Assembly (NCBI RefSeq): GCF_040515995.1
Contig: NZ_CP159485.1
Span: 2,046,001-2,110,000, forward strand
Length of the DNA stretch: 64,000 bases
Reading direction: 5' to 3'
Source: Proteinivorax hydrogeniformans
GTDB taxonomy: Bacteria > Bacillota > Proteinivoracia > Proteinivoracales > Proteinivoracaceae
Below the pieces are notes generated by a model. That model was not told where the DNA came from. It saw only the letters and a program-made list of their open reading frames with translations, and made no database searches. Within the stretch, counting starts at the first letter, position 1, and the number at the start of each line of letters is the position of its first letter. The translations under genes were made by a program, and so were the position numbers. Of the stretch, positions 39,613 to 47,880 are shown in pieces.

Positions 39613-40320
39613 TTACTCTATCATTGGCAATGGTATATCAAAATCTTGATTTCCTAAAGGTAGGTTTATCACCGTATCTGGTACATCTCCAAAATATGTA
39701 GCTGTTACAATAGGTGTGTATGTCTCAACTTTAACTGTCGATGATACAAATGGAATTACAATCTGGACATCCGCTTCTATTCCTATTCCCACTTCGTGGG
39801 ATACTATATTTATACCTGTAGGATGAAACTTCTGCTCAATGCCTGCGTTTACTGTACCTATGGGCACTAGATTAACTGGTATCCTAGGACCATAATCCGC
39901 TAAGATTTCACTGCCTAAAGCTTGACCTAAAGGTATCCTTATAGTCTCAGATTTAATGCTTTTTAAAGCTTCCTGAACGTTCATAGTAGTTAGCGTCTGA
40001 ATTCTAGCTATTTCCATATTGTTTACTTCTGCCATAGCTATGTTACCGCTATAGTCCTTTTGTATATATATTAAATGTTCATACCTACTCTCTTTAGCTA
40101 TATGTACGTCAATGGCACTGTTGATGGCCTCTGTAGCAATAACTCTTGCCCTTGCCTCTGCTATAGCAATAATTGTCGGCCTTAGACTAGATTCAATAAA
40201 TACGAAGGTAGAAACAAGTATATAACAAATAAAAAGCACTAATATGCCTATTACAAATTTTCTTTGTAATAAATTAGGAAGCAAAGGTCGTCTTTTACCA
40301 AACCTTTTTCTTCTCAACAT
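39613..40320 (-). CDS. yunB: Sporulation protein YunB
   Basis: A 235-aa protein with a basic N-terminus, one membrane helix (about 22-44) and a conserved extracytoplasmic domain: 'AEARARVIATEAINSAI', 'YDYSGNI'-like 'QKDYSGNIAMAEVN', 'PLGQALGSEILADYGPRIPV', 'VPIGTVNAG' and 'TYTPIVTATYFGDVPDT'. This is YunB, a sigma-E-dependent protein required for full sporulation in B. subtilis. ATG follows GGGGGA. Confidence 0.92.
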   Translation of the reverse strand: MLRRKRFGKRRPLLPNLLQRKFVIGILVLFICYILVSTFVFIESSLRPTIIAIAEARARVIATEAINSAIDVHIAKESRYEHLIYIQKDYSGNIAMAEVNNMEIARIQTLTTMNVQEALKSIKSETIRIPLGQALGSEILADYGPRIPVNLVPIGTVNAGIEQKFHPTGINIVSHEVGIGIEADVQIVIPFVSSTVKVETYTPIVTATYFGDVPDTVINLPLGNQDFDIPLPMIE

Positions 40321-40501
40321 TATAATCCCCCTTAAACTATACTACAATAATATATTCTTTTATCAAAAAATATAACACTAAGTTTTATATGAGGATATTC
40401 TTGCCTCTAAACTCATCAGCGTTTAGTATATTTTATTTATATTGAGATATATTATTTAATATCGCCTACCATAATCTAATGTAAAGGAGATGGAAACTTC
40501 A

Positions 40502-40990
40502 ATGAAAAAAGTCTTTATATCGTTGGTAGTGTTGTTTATGCTATTAACGCAAACTGCAAGCACTTTATCAGTTATGGTAGATCAGGAAAAAACTTTGATT
40601 GTTTCAGGAAAGCAAAACATGATTAGATATGAAGTATATCAGGGAGCAATTGATGAACACTATGTTCTAAGATTGTATAAAGATGCTCAAAAAGGTTATA
40701 CACCACAAATTCGAGACATAGTCGTCGATTTGGAAGTAGAAAATGGCAACCTTTTATCTGTTGCCCCTGCCGGTAAACTAGACCAAAACATATCACAAAA
40801 TAAGTTTTACTCTAGTAGAGGGCTAAACTCACAGCTAAAAGATGAGGGATTGTTTTTAGTTTTTAAAACAGTACCCGCTGAGAATAGTGGAACGGTTAAT
40901 ATCACTTTTTCCACTACAGAGTACACTCAGCTTTCAAGATCTTCAGAAACAAAGGTAAGTGATAACATATCTTTCGAAATTACAAATTAA
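40502..40990 (+). CDS. Secreted protein of unknown function
   Basis: A 162-aa plus-strand protein with a clear signal peptide (MKKVFISLVVLFMLLTQTAS, cleavage near residue 20-23) and a beta-rich mature part of about 140 aa ending 'DNISFEITN'. The alternating hydrophobic pattern and lack of cysteine suggest a beta-sandwich, perhaps carbohydrate- or cohesin-like; I cannot assign a family. AAAGGAG lies 12 nt before the ATG at 40502; an earlier ATG at 40490 directly abuts the SD and is unlikely. It is divergent from yunB and convergent with tyrS, with a shared terminator. Confidence 0.7.
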   Translation: MKKVFISLVVLFMLLTQTASTLSVMVDQEKTLIVSGKQNMIRYEVYQGAIDEHYVLRLYKDAQKGYTPQIRDIVVDLEVENGNLLSVAPAGKLDQNISQNKFYSSRGLNSQLKDEGLFLVFKTVPAENSGTVNITFSTTEYTQLSRSSETKVSDNISFEITN

Positions 40991-41003
40991 CTTTTTGCAT
41001 ATT

Positions 41004-41039
41004 AAAAGCCCAGCTTTCACTAAAGAAAGCTGGGCTTTT
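41004..41039. terminator. Bidirectional terminator between secreted-protein gene and tyrS
   Basis: A perfect 15-bp stem (aaaagcccagctttc / gaaagctgggctttt) with a 6-nt loop between convergent genes; the tyrS stop is 3 nt away. Confidence 0.92.
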
Positions 41040-41042
41040 ATC

Positions 41043-42248
41043 TTACTTAAATACAATGTATTTAAATCTTCTTTTGCCAACCTGTACTAAAACCTTATCA
41101 TTTGGTTTTTTCATTTTTTCATCGTTATATTGCTCTTGATTTATTTTCACTGCGCTTTGTTTAACCATTCTTCTACCTTCAGAGGTGCTTTGGACTAACC
41201 CTGCGTCAGCTAAAACTTTAGGTAGCCAAATAGTTCCCTCTTCATCTGCACTTACATCAATTTCTATTTCTTCTATATCAGTAGGTATCCTTCTTTTTTG
41301 GAATACTTTCTGAAACTCTTGTTCCGCCATATCGGCTTGCTCTTGTCCATGATATATAGAAACTATTTCCCTACCTAGACGCATCTTAAAATCTCTTGGA
41401 TTTGTATTTCCTTCTTCCAGTCGGTTTTTAATATCGTTAATTTCCTTTAAAGGAACATCTGTACACAGCTCGTAATATTTTACTATTAAGCTATCAGGTA
41501 TAGACATTACTTTACCGTACATGTCCTTAGGTTCGTCTGTTATACCAATGTAGTTATTTAAGCTTTTGCTCATTTTTTGTTTGCCATCAAGTCCTTCTAG
41601 GATTGGAAGGGTAATAACTACTTGAGGGTTTTGTCCTGCTTCTCTTTGTAGATCTCTAGCAACTAAGAAATTGAACTTTTGGTCGCTTCCTCCCACCTCA
41701 ATATCAGATTCTAAATGAACAGAATCTTGAGCTTGAGCTAGTGGGTATAAAAATTCGTGAATACTGATTGGGGTACCAGATTTATATCGTTTTTCAAAGT
41801 CATCCCTTTCAATCATCCGAGCCACTGTGTATTTAGAACTAAGTCTTATAACATCATCAAATCGCATTTCACCTAACCAGCTGCTGTTATATACAACCTC
41901 TGTTTTAGATTTGTCTAATACTTTGAAGACTTGTTCTTGATATGTTTTGGCATTTTCTAGTATTTGCTCACGAGTTAACATCTTTCTTGTTTCTGATTTA
42001 CCGCTTGGGTCCCCTATAGCAGCTGTAAAATCACCGATTACAAATACTATTTTATGACCTAACTTTTGTAAATCTCTAAGCTTTCGCATCGGAACCATAT
42101 GCCCTATATGTAAATCTGCGGCAGTAGGATCTGCGCCGTATTTTACTATAAGCGGTCTATCCAGCTCAAGTCTTTCCTCAAGCAACTTCTCTGAAATTAT
42201 TTCATCGGTGCCACGCCGTAAAATTTCCATCTTTTTTTCTAATTTCAC
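41043..42248 (-). CDS. tyrS: Tyrosyl-tRNA synthetase
   Basis: A class I synthetase for tRNA-Tyr, 401 aa. Visible are 'YGADPTAADLHIGHM' (HIGH motif, about 36-50), 'GDFTAAIGDPSGKSETR' and 'KMSKSLNN' (KMSKS, about 229), with a C-terminal S4-like domain ('STSEGRRMVKQSAVKIN'). The 'HIGH'-with-long-insert type fits TyrZ-like enzymes rather than the shorter TyrS, so tyrZ is an alternative symbol. GTG start is 8 nt after GGAGG. Confidence 0.95.
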   Translation of the reverse strand: MKLEKKMEILRRGTDEIISEKLLEERLELDRPLIVKYGADPTAADLHIGHMVPMRKLRDLQKLGHKIVFVIGDFTAAIGDPSGKSETRKMLTREQILENAKTYQEQVFKVLDKSKTEVVYNSSWLGEMRFDDVIRLSSKYTVARMIERDDFEKRYKSGTPISIHEFLYPLAQAQDSVHLESDIEVGGSDQKFNFLVARDLQREAGQNPQVVITLPILEGLDGKQKMSKSLNNYIGITDEPKDMYGKVMSIPDSLIVKYYELCTDVPLKEINDIKNRLEEGNTNPRDFKMRLGREIVSIYHGQEQADMAEQEFQKVFQKRRIPTDIEEIEIDVSADEEGTIWLPKVLADAGLVQSTSEGRRMVKQSAVKINQEQYNDEKMKKPNDKVLVQVGKRRFKYIVFK

Positions 42249-42278
42249 CTTAAAAACCTCCTAACAATACCTCTATGT

Positions 42279-42307
42279 ATAATATGTTATATTATCATTT
42301 TAGCCAA
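42279..42307 (-). promoter_or_regulatory. Candidate tyrS promoter (short leader, no T-box)
   Basis: -35 TTGGCT (42302-42307), a 17-nt spacer and -10 TATTAT (42279-42284). The transcript would have a leader of only about 25 nt, with no T-box motif. Confidence 0.5.
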
Positions 42308-42314
42308 CTTAAAG

Positions 42315-42329
42315 CAAACTCAACCTAAT
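42315..42329 (+). repeat. 15-bp direct repeat left of the insertion sequence
   Basis: The word caaactcaacctaat is identical at 44096-44110 on the other side of the element, about 31 nt outside the left end (42361). Confidence 0.7.
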
Positions 42330-42421
42330 GATAGTGTCAAGACACTGTAGGTTAAAAAAAGGAACCTCATTTCCACAATACATATAACATTTAACAAGAC
42401 CGTGGCGGCCTTGACATCCAC

Positions 42422-42517
42422 CCCGCCTGTGGTTCTTGTTTAAAAACCGATGGGCGGCTCCGAGGACATTACATTTTTTTCCACCCCATCGGTATAGGAC
42501 ATTATACCACAGGCGGG
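42422..42517. repeat. GC-rich nested inverted repeat inside the insertion sequence
   Basis: The outer 12-bp arms are perfect (cccgcctgtggt at 42422-42433 and its complement at 42506-42517), enclosing an inner 8-bp pair (ccgatggg at 42447-42454 / cccatcgg at 42485-42492) in register. It is far more GC-rich than the surrounding DNA. Confidence 0.85.
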
Positions 42518-42586
42518 CCCCCGTCTGCCAAGGCTTCCCTGCGGCGCCACTACTGTAACCTCCGGGCTCACCAAGAACATTTTAGT

Positions 42587-43982
42587 TTAAATGCTAATTT
42601 TATTATTAAGGCCTCTTAGCGCTACTCTTGTTAAGTTTACTCCATATTCCATTACTGGAACATTACTAAAACTTTCTTTGCCAATCTTTTTTCTCGTTTT
42701 TAAATCTTTTAACTGTTTCCTAACTTCAGTTGTCAATTCAATTACTTTATTGTCTTTTTGCTTATAAGTTTCTAGGTAGTGGTCTTTAACTTGCTCTTTG
42801 TTTGCCTCCACAGCTCGCATAGATGCCATTTTTTTTGCCCCATTTAGACTCCAAGCCATAGGGCGACTGCTCAAACGGGATGATAAAACATGGCTCACAT
42901 GCCCTTCGGCACTGCACCCTATCTCTGGATTTTCAATTGATGCCTTTATACCATCCCAAGTGTTCTTAATATAGGTTATAGTTTTTTGTATTCTCTTTTT
43001 CCTTGGTTTGCTATCTGCCTTTGCAAGTGCTTCTTTTAAGTTTTCTAAGACAGCCTCTCTATCTAGCTTCTTTATGTTTTTATAAATCTTTGTCTTTAAG
43101 TTTGGAGCATGAGCTGTAGCCATTATGATGTATTTAGATAAATGAAACTTATCTAAGATAAACGTGGAGCTAGGAATGTATTCCAGCCCTGAGCGTATCC
43201 ATTTTGCTCCATCGCCTAGTATATAAATATCATTGATACAATTAACATCGTATTGGGAATATATGAAATCGCAGACTCTAAACCAAAAGTCTTCCGGCTT
43301 TTCATCAATAGAGGTAAAATACTTAGGATTTATTAGCATACGCCTACCATTAACTTCTTTTACGCCTTCATGAACATAGATTAGTCTAGCTTGTGCTCCC
43401 CTTTTAGAGCGTACTGATAAATGGTCTTCATCGGCTTCTATATAAAGTGTGGGAACTTCTTTTTTATCACAAGGGATCTCATAATCTTTTGCCTTAAAGT
43501 CTCTTACTGTATTAGCAGCTGTTTGTTTGCTTAACTTTAACTCTGAGTTATATCGGCTTAGTTCCTGTGTTGCTTTTTCGTACGAAAGCTTTGTAGTAGC
43601 TTCAAGCAACTCGGATTTTAAAGTAGGTTCTATTCTCATATGTGCTGTTATGCCAGCATTTTCATCTGCTAAATAGGAATATTTCTTAGTCTCTTTGTTT
43701 TTAAAGTATGTTCGTTTATAGGTCATTTCACCAAAAGGGGTGAGTATACTTTTATAGTCGCCTTTTCTTTCTATGACCCAGTCCTTTCGTTCTTTTTTAT
43801 CTTTAACTATTTGTTGATCCATTGCTTCAATTACTTCTTGCATTATCCCTACACCAAGACCATCTAGTTCCTTTTTTAATTCTTTAGTAAAAGTATTGTA
43901 GTCAATACCTCCCTTCAAGAGTTTCTAAAACTTTTTCAGTTACATGAAGGATTTTTTCTTCTACTACGCGAATTATTTCCAT
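42587..43982 (-). pseudogene. ISLre2-family (UPF0236) transposase, frameshifted near its start
   Basis: The main frame (about 440 aa) carries the ISLre2 signatures: 'YKSILTPFGEMTYKRTYFKN', 'LYIEADEDHLSV', 'YILGDGAKWI' and the C-terminal 'SSRLSSRPMAWSLNGAKKMASMRA'. A separate frame starts at an ATG (43982) with AAAGGAG upstream and gives MEIIRVVEEKILHVTEKV, ending at a TGA after 'TLEGRY'. Removing one base near 43910 would join the two as 'ETLEGGIDY', matching other family members. So it looks like a single-base insertion; programmed +1 frameshifting is less likely. Confidence 0.8.
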
Positions 43983-44095
43983 GAGGAACCTCACTCCTTT
44001 GTTTAGGATTATTCTCGTGTGGAGAATTTTGAGGTTCCTCTTCTTTTTTTAAAAGTATTTTTCCTGCTTAAATCCTACAATAATTTTACACTAAC

Positions 44096-44110
44096 CAAAC
44101 TCAACCTAAT
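44096..44110 (+). repeat. 15-bp direct repeat right of the insertion sequence
   Basis: The second copy of caaactcaacctaat (first at 42315-42329), 57 nt beyond the right IS end. Confidence 0.7.
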
Positions 44111-44144
44111 AAAAAGAGGTATTTAAAGTAGATTAGCTGCATTA

Positions 44145-44173
44145 TTAACTTTTACCTGTAAATGTGCTATAAT
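44145..44173 (+). promoter_or_regulatory. Candidate promoter of the PBP gene
   Basis: -35 TTAACT (44145-44150), a 17-nt spacer and a perfect -10 TATAAT (44168-44173), about 63 nt before the TTG start. Confidence 0.65.
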
Positions 44174-44236
44174 CTTTATTAAGATTTTTAATAAATCTTA
44201 GTTTAAAGTGCCCAATAGATGAAGGGAGAGATTAAT

Positions 44237-47179
44237 TTGCGGGGAAACAAGGGGAATAATAAATCGCATCGTGCAAATACCGATAATCAAAAGCAAAAAA
44301 ATAAATCTGATTCCAAGTTCAAACCATTTATGAGAGGTACCCTTAAAGTTTTAAAAGTGTGCTTAATCATAGGTATTCTTGGAGGTTTCTTAGGAGCAGG
44401 AGTCGCTTTTGGGATGGTTGTGGCTTCAATTCATGACGTTCCTGACATGGATAGAGACAGACTTGAGGTAATGGCTATTCCCTCAACGTTTTATGACACA
44501 AATAACAATCAATTTTTCGAAACAAGTCGAGATGTTAGTAGGGTAGCTTTAAGCTACGATGAAGTTCCACAAGACTTAAAAAATGCCTTTTTAGCGGCAG
44601 AAGACCAAAACTTCTATAGCCATCCTGGTTTTGACATAACAGGCCTTGGTCGAGCTGCTGTTAATCACTTAACAGGTCAACCTATGGCTGGTGGTGGAAG
44701 TACTATAACCCAACAGTTAACTAAGCAAGTTGTGTTAAGAGATAGCTCCACAAACCTAAGAAGAAAAATCCAAGAGCTGTACTTAGCGTTACAAGCTGAA
44801 AAATTCTACACAAAGGAAGAGATTTTTGAGTTTTATATGAATGGGGCAGTTCATTATCGGGGAAATACCCAAGGAGTTGGTGCAGCTGCCAATGATATTT
44901 TTGGTAAAACTGTAGACGAGCTCACTTTAGGGGAGATAGCTATAATTGCTGGTGCGCCTAACCTTCCTTACAGGTACACTCCTACAGAAGATAATAAAGA
45001 GGGAGCTCTACAACGTAGAAACCATGTGCTTAGAAGGATGTACAGAAGCGGATTTATAACTGCAGAAGAACGGGACGAAGCTATGGCAGAGGAAATAAAG
45101 TTAGCTTCGTCAAGTAATGACGAAAGTGATTACAGTAATGTTAAGTATCCGGGTTTTGTAACCTATATTAGAGATATTGAAGGCATTAGAATTTTACAAG
45201 AAGTTTATGGCTGGGACTCTACTCAGGCAGAAAATGAGATGTTCAATGGTGGTTTTAAGATTTACACCACCTTAGATCCTAAAATGCAAGAAAAAATCGA
45301 AAACATTATGAATAACAGTAACGAATATCTTGCACCTGTTAAAGATAAAGATGATAACTTAGTACACCCTCAAGGCAGTGCTACTATGATTAACCACAAT
45401 ACAGGGGAGCTTGTCGCCCTTTTCCCTGGTAGAAATCACACCGTAGGTGATAGTGTAAGGCCTGCGCAAAGCTCTAGACAACCAGGTTCGGCAATCAAGC
45501 CTATATTAAGTTTCGCACCAGGATTTGAAAATAAAACCTTAACTCCTGGCACTGTTTTAGATGATGCGCCTATTGATTTTGGTGGTTATACTCCTGAAAA
45601 CTGGGACCGTAGATTTAGAGGTTTAATTACTTCACGGGAAGCTCTTAGCGCCTCAAGAAATGTCCCAGCAGTTAGTGCCTTTTGGATGAATACTAGGGGA
45701 AATATGGCTTTTGCTGAAGAGCTAGGCTTAGATTATTCCACTTCTCCTGAAGCGGTCCTTGCCTTGGGTACCCGTGAAACAACAGCAATCCAACTAACCC
45801 AAGCTTACGGCGCTTTTGCCAATGAAGGAATGTTAAATGAAACTTTTGCCATCAAGAAAATTGAAGACCGGAATGGAAGAGTTGTATACGAACATAACCG
45901 TCAAAGTAAAGAAGTTATGTCTGAACAAACTGCATACCTAGTTACTGACAGTTTGCGAGATGCTATAACACCAGGCCTTGGTACCGCAGGTTCAGTTAGA
46001 AATATATTCACCAACAATGCTGCTGCCAAAACCGGTACATCTAGTATGTCTGACGGATGGCTTGTTGGTTATACTCCTCACTATACATTAGGTGTATGGA
46101 TGGGGTGGGATCGTAATGAAGGTAGTATCGGCAGTTCTAATGTTGTGGGTACATGGGCACGTATCATGCGAGATACTCATTCTAACTTGCCTAACACATC
46201 CTTTAATAGGCCATCGGGACTAGTGTCTATACCGATTAGCACAAAGTCTGGTAAGTTGCCAAGCGACCTAACACCATCAGAGTTTATAAGATCGCATCTA
46301 TTTCTAAGTGGGACTGAGCCTACCGAAGAGTGTGATGCTTTTGTGGAAGTAGAGGTTTGTAAAGTTTCTGGTCTATTAGCTACTGATAGCTGTCCTCCCC
46401 ATCACAGAGAAACTAAAGTAATGCTACAACCTAGAGACTATTTAGAAACAGATAGCAGGTGGGAACTAGGGCGTGCTGGAAGAGTGCCTGAAGATATTAG
46501 CTTAATGGCTCCTGAAGATGAGTGTGACATGCATGATTCTGACGCACAGCCTCCTTCTAATTTAGGTTACCAAATTCATGGTGATGGCATAGAAATTAGC
46601 TGGTCATCAGGTGATAGTGGTGATAGATTTAACATTTATCGTTCCAGTAGCGAAGATTCTGAGTTTACTAAGCTTAATACTTCTCCCATAAGAGAAACTC
46701 ACTTCTTAGACACTAATGTTAGTCAAGGTGTAACCTATAGATACTATGTTACTAGAGTAAGGGATGAAGATAGCGAAACCCGTCCATCAGATTTTATCGA
46801 AGTAGAAATGCATGATGGAGTTCAGGCAGTCAAAAATATCAGTGCAGAAAAGATAAGCGGAGGAGTCAGAGTGACATTTGAAGAATCCTTCGGTGCAAGA
46901 CACTATCGTATCTACCGCAGTACTAGCGCTGATACAGGATTTGAACGTGTTGAAAACGCCAGAGCTAATGGCAATGTCGGCCAAACGCAAAACTTTACCG
47001 ACAACAAAATAGAACCTGGTAATACCTACTACTATTATGTGGTAGCTGTTTCAGGAAATGATAAAGCTGACCCATCACCAACGGCTGAAGTTAAAGTTTT
47101 AGACGACGATACTGACAATGGCGATGATGCTAGCGACGATGAATCAAATACAAGCGAAGCAAACGGTAACGATGAATAA
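44237..47179 (+). CDS. Class A penicillin-binding protein with C-terminal fibronectin type III-like domains
   Basis: A bifunctional PBP of 980 aa. A cytoplasmic basic head and one membrane helix (about 35-57) precede the GT51 glycosyltransferase domain ('AAEDQNFYSHPG' near 120 and 'GGGSTITQQLTKQ' near 153). The transpeptidase has SxxK in 'QPGSAIKP' (about 415), SxN in 'SASRN' and KTG in 'AAKTGTSS' (about 596). Two FN3-like repeats (about 770-955) and an acidic tail follow. GGGAG favours the TTG at 44237; ATG 44219 lacks a binding site. Long class A PBPs with FN3 occur in other Clostridia. Confidence 0.93.
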   Translation: MRGNKGNNKSHRANTDNQKQKNKSDSKFKPFMRGTLKVLKVCLIIGILGGFLGAGVAFGMVVASIHDVPDMDRDRLEVMAIPSTFYDTNNNQFFETSRDVSRVALSYDEVPQDLKNAFLAAEDQNFYSHPGFDITGLGRAAVNHLTGQPMAGGGSTITQQLTKQVVLRDSSTNLRRKIQELYLALQAEKFYTKEEIFEFYMNGAVHYRGNTQGVGAAANDIFGKTVDELTLGEIAIIAGAPNLPYRYTPTEDNKEGALQRRNHVLRRMYRSGFITAEERDEAMAEEIKLASSSNDESDYSNVKYPGFVTYIRDIEGIRILQEVYGWDSTQAENEMFNGGFKIYTTLDPKMQEKIENIMNNSNEYLAPVKDKDDNLVHPQGSATMINHNTGELVALFPGRNHTVGDSVRPAQSSRQPGSAIKPILSFAPGFENKTLTPGTVLDDAPIDFGGYTPENWDRRFRGLITSREALSASRNVPAVSAFWMNTRGNMAFAEELGLDYSTSPEAVLALGTRETTAIQLTQAYGAFANEGMLNETFAIKKIEDRNGRVVYEHNRQSKEVMSEQTAYLVTDSLRDAITPGLGTAGSVRNIFTNNAAAKTGTSSMSDGWLVGYTPHYTLGVWMGWDRNEGSIGSSNVVGTWARIMRDTHSNLPNTSFNRPSGLVSIPISTKSGKLPSDLTPSEFIRSHLFLSGTEPTEECDAFVEVEVCKVSGLLATDSCPPHHRETKVMLQPRDYLETDSRWELGRAGRVPEDISLMAPEDECDMHDSDAQPPSNLGYQIHGDGIEISWSSGDSGDRFNIYRSSSEDSEFTKLNTSPIRETHFLDTNVSQGVTYRYYVTRVRDEDSETRPSDFIEVEMHDGVQAVKNISAEKISGGVRVTFEESFGARHYRIYRSTSADTGFERVENARANGNVGQTQNFTDNKIEPGNTYYYYVVAVSGNDKADPSPTAEVKVLDDDTDNGDDASDDESNTSEANGNDE

Positions 47180-47213
47180 TAAAAAAGCTCCCCGACGGGA
47201 GCTTTTTTATTAT
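47176..47213. terminator. Bidirectional terminator between PBP gene and pcp
   Basis: A perfect 17-bp stem (core aaaaaagctccc / gggagctttttt) with a 4-nt loop; the left arm overlaps the PBP stop codon. It serves the convergent pcp gene too. Confidence 0.92.
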
Positions 47214-47224
47214 TCTAAAGTTAT

Positions 47225-47866
47225 TTAATGAGTTCTTCCTAACTTTTTATTTACGCTGGCCTTCAAATTATTATAACAAATTCCTATTACCATTTCTTTT
47301 ATTATTGAGGCTACTAGCTGAGGATCCATGGAAGGTTGATTCTTATTTACCACTTGCCTCGGTGAAAAAGGAATGTGTACAAAACCTACTTTCGTTGTAG
47401 TTCCCCTAAAGTAATATAACGAGCTATACATAATGTAATTACAAACATATGTCCCTGCTGTGAAAGAGATATCTACCGGTAGCTTAAGTAACTGCAAATG
47501 ATTCACCAAATCTTCAACATGTAATGTAGAGAATATCCCGTCAGGGCCACCATTAACTATAAGTTCTTCTAACGGTTGATTTCCCTGATTATCTGGTATA
47601 GCGGCATTTTTATAATTGACTGCAACTTTCTCTAAGGTAACTTTAGCTCTTCCACCCGCTTGACCTATGTGTATTATAATGTCGTATTGTTTGTCGCCAA
47701 TCATATTTAATACATCTTCAAAGCAGTTAAAAGTTGTAGGTAAGCAAGCTGTGTCTAGATTAACTCCTAAAATGTCGTCATCTTTTAGATAGCTTAGCAC
47801 TTCAAGACTTGGGTTTTCTTTCTCTTTGCCAAATGGCTCAAATCCAGTAATAAGTACATTTTTCAC
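47225..47866 (-). CDS. pcp: Pyroglutamyl-peptidase I
   Basis: A cysteine peptidase removing N-terminal pyroglutamate. The 213-aa protein starts MKNVLITGFEPFG, and has the catalytic Glu in 'VTLEKVAVN' (about 80), Cys in 'GTYVCNYIMY' (about 143) and His in 'GFVHIPF' (about 165), the order seen in the C15 family. The open frame extends to a GTG at 47884, but AGGAGGGG lies 5 nt before the GTG at 47866. It follows mutS2 closely. Confidence 0.93.
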   Translation of the reverse strand: MKNVLITGFEPFGKEKENPSLEVLSYLKDDDILGVNLDTACLPTTFNCFEDVLNMIGDKQYDIIIHIGQAGGRAKVTLEKVAVNYKNAAIPDNQGNQPLEELIVNGGPDGIFSTLHVEDLVNHLQLLKLPVDISFTAGTYVCNYIMYSSLYYFRGTTTKVGFVHIPFSPRQVVNKNQPSMDPQLVASIIKEMVIGICYNNLKASVNKKLGRTH

Positions 47867-47880
47867 AGTTTCCCCTCCTA

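Larger units (their letters stand above)
42361..44038 (-). mobile_element. ISLre2-type insertion sequence, degenerate
   Basis: The element is bounded by inverted ends: GGAACCTCA at 42361 on the left and TGAGGTTCC ending at 44038 on the right, with imperfect extension. It contains one transposase gene (frameshifted), a GC-rich palindromic region at the transposase 3' side, and an extra 11-bp palindromic pair (GAGGAACCTCA / TGAGGTTCCTC) near the right end. I could not find a convincing 9-bp target duplication. It sits between tyrS and the PBP gene. Confidence 0.75.

Noticed and set aside
42361-44038. Programmed +1 frameshift making a full transposase
   Set aside because: ISLre2 elements are not known to use frameshifting, and no slippery or stimulatory site is evident; a mutation is simpler, though not excluded.
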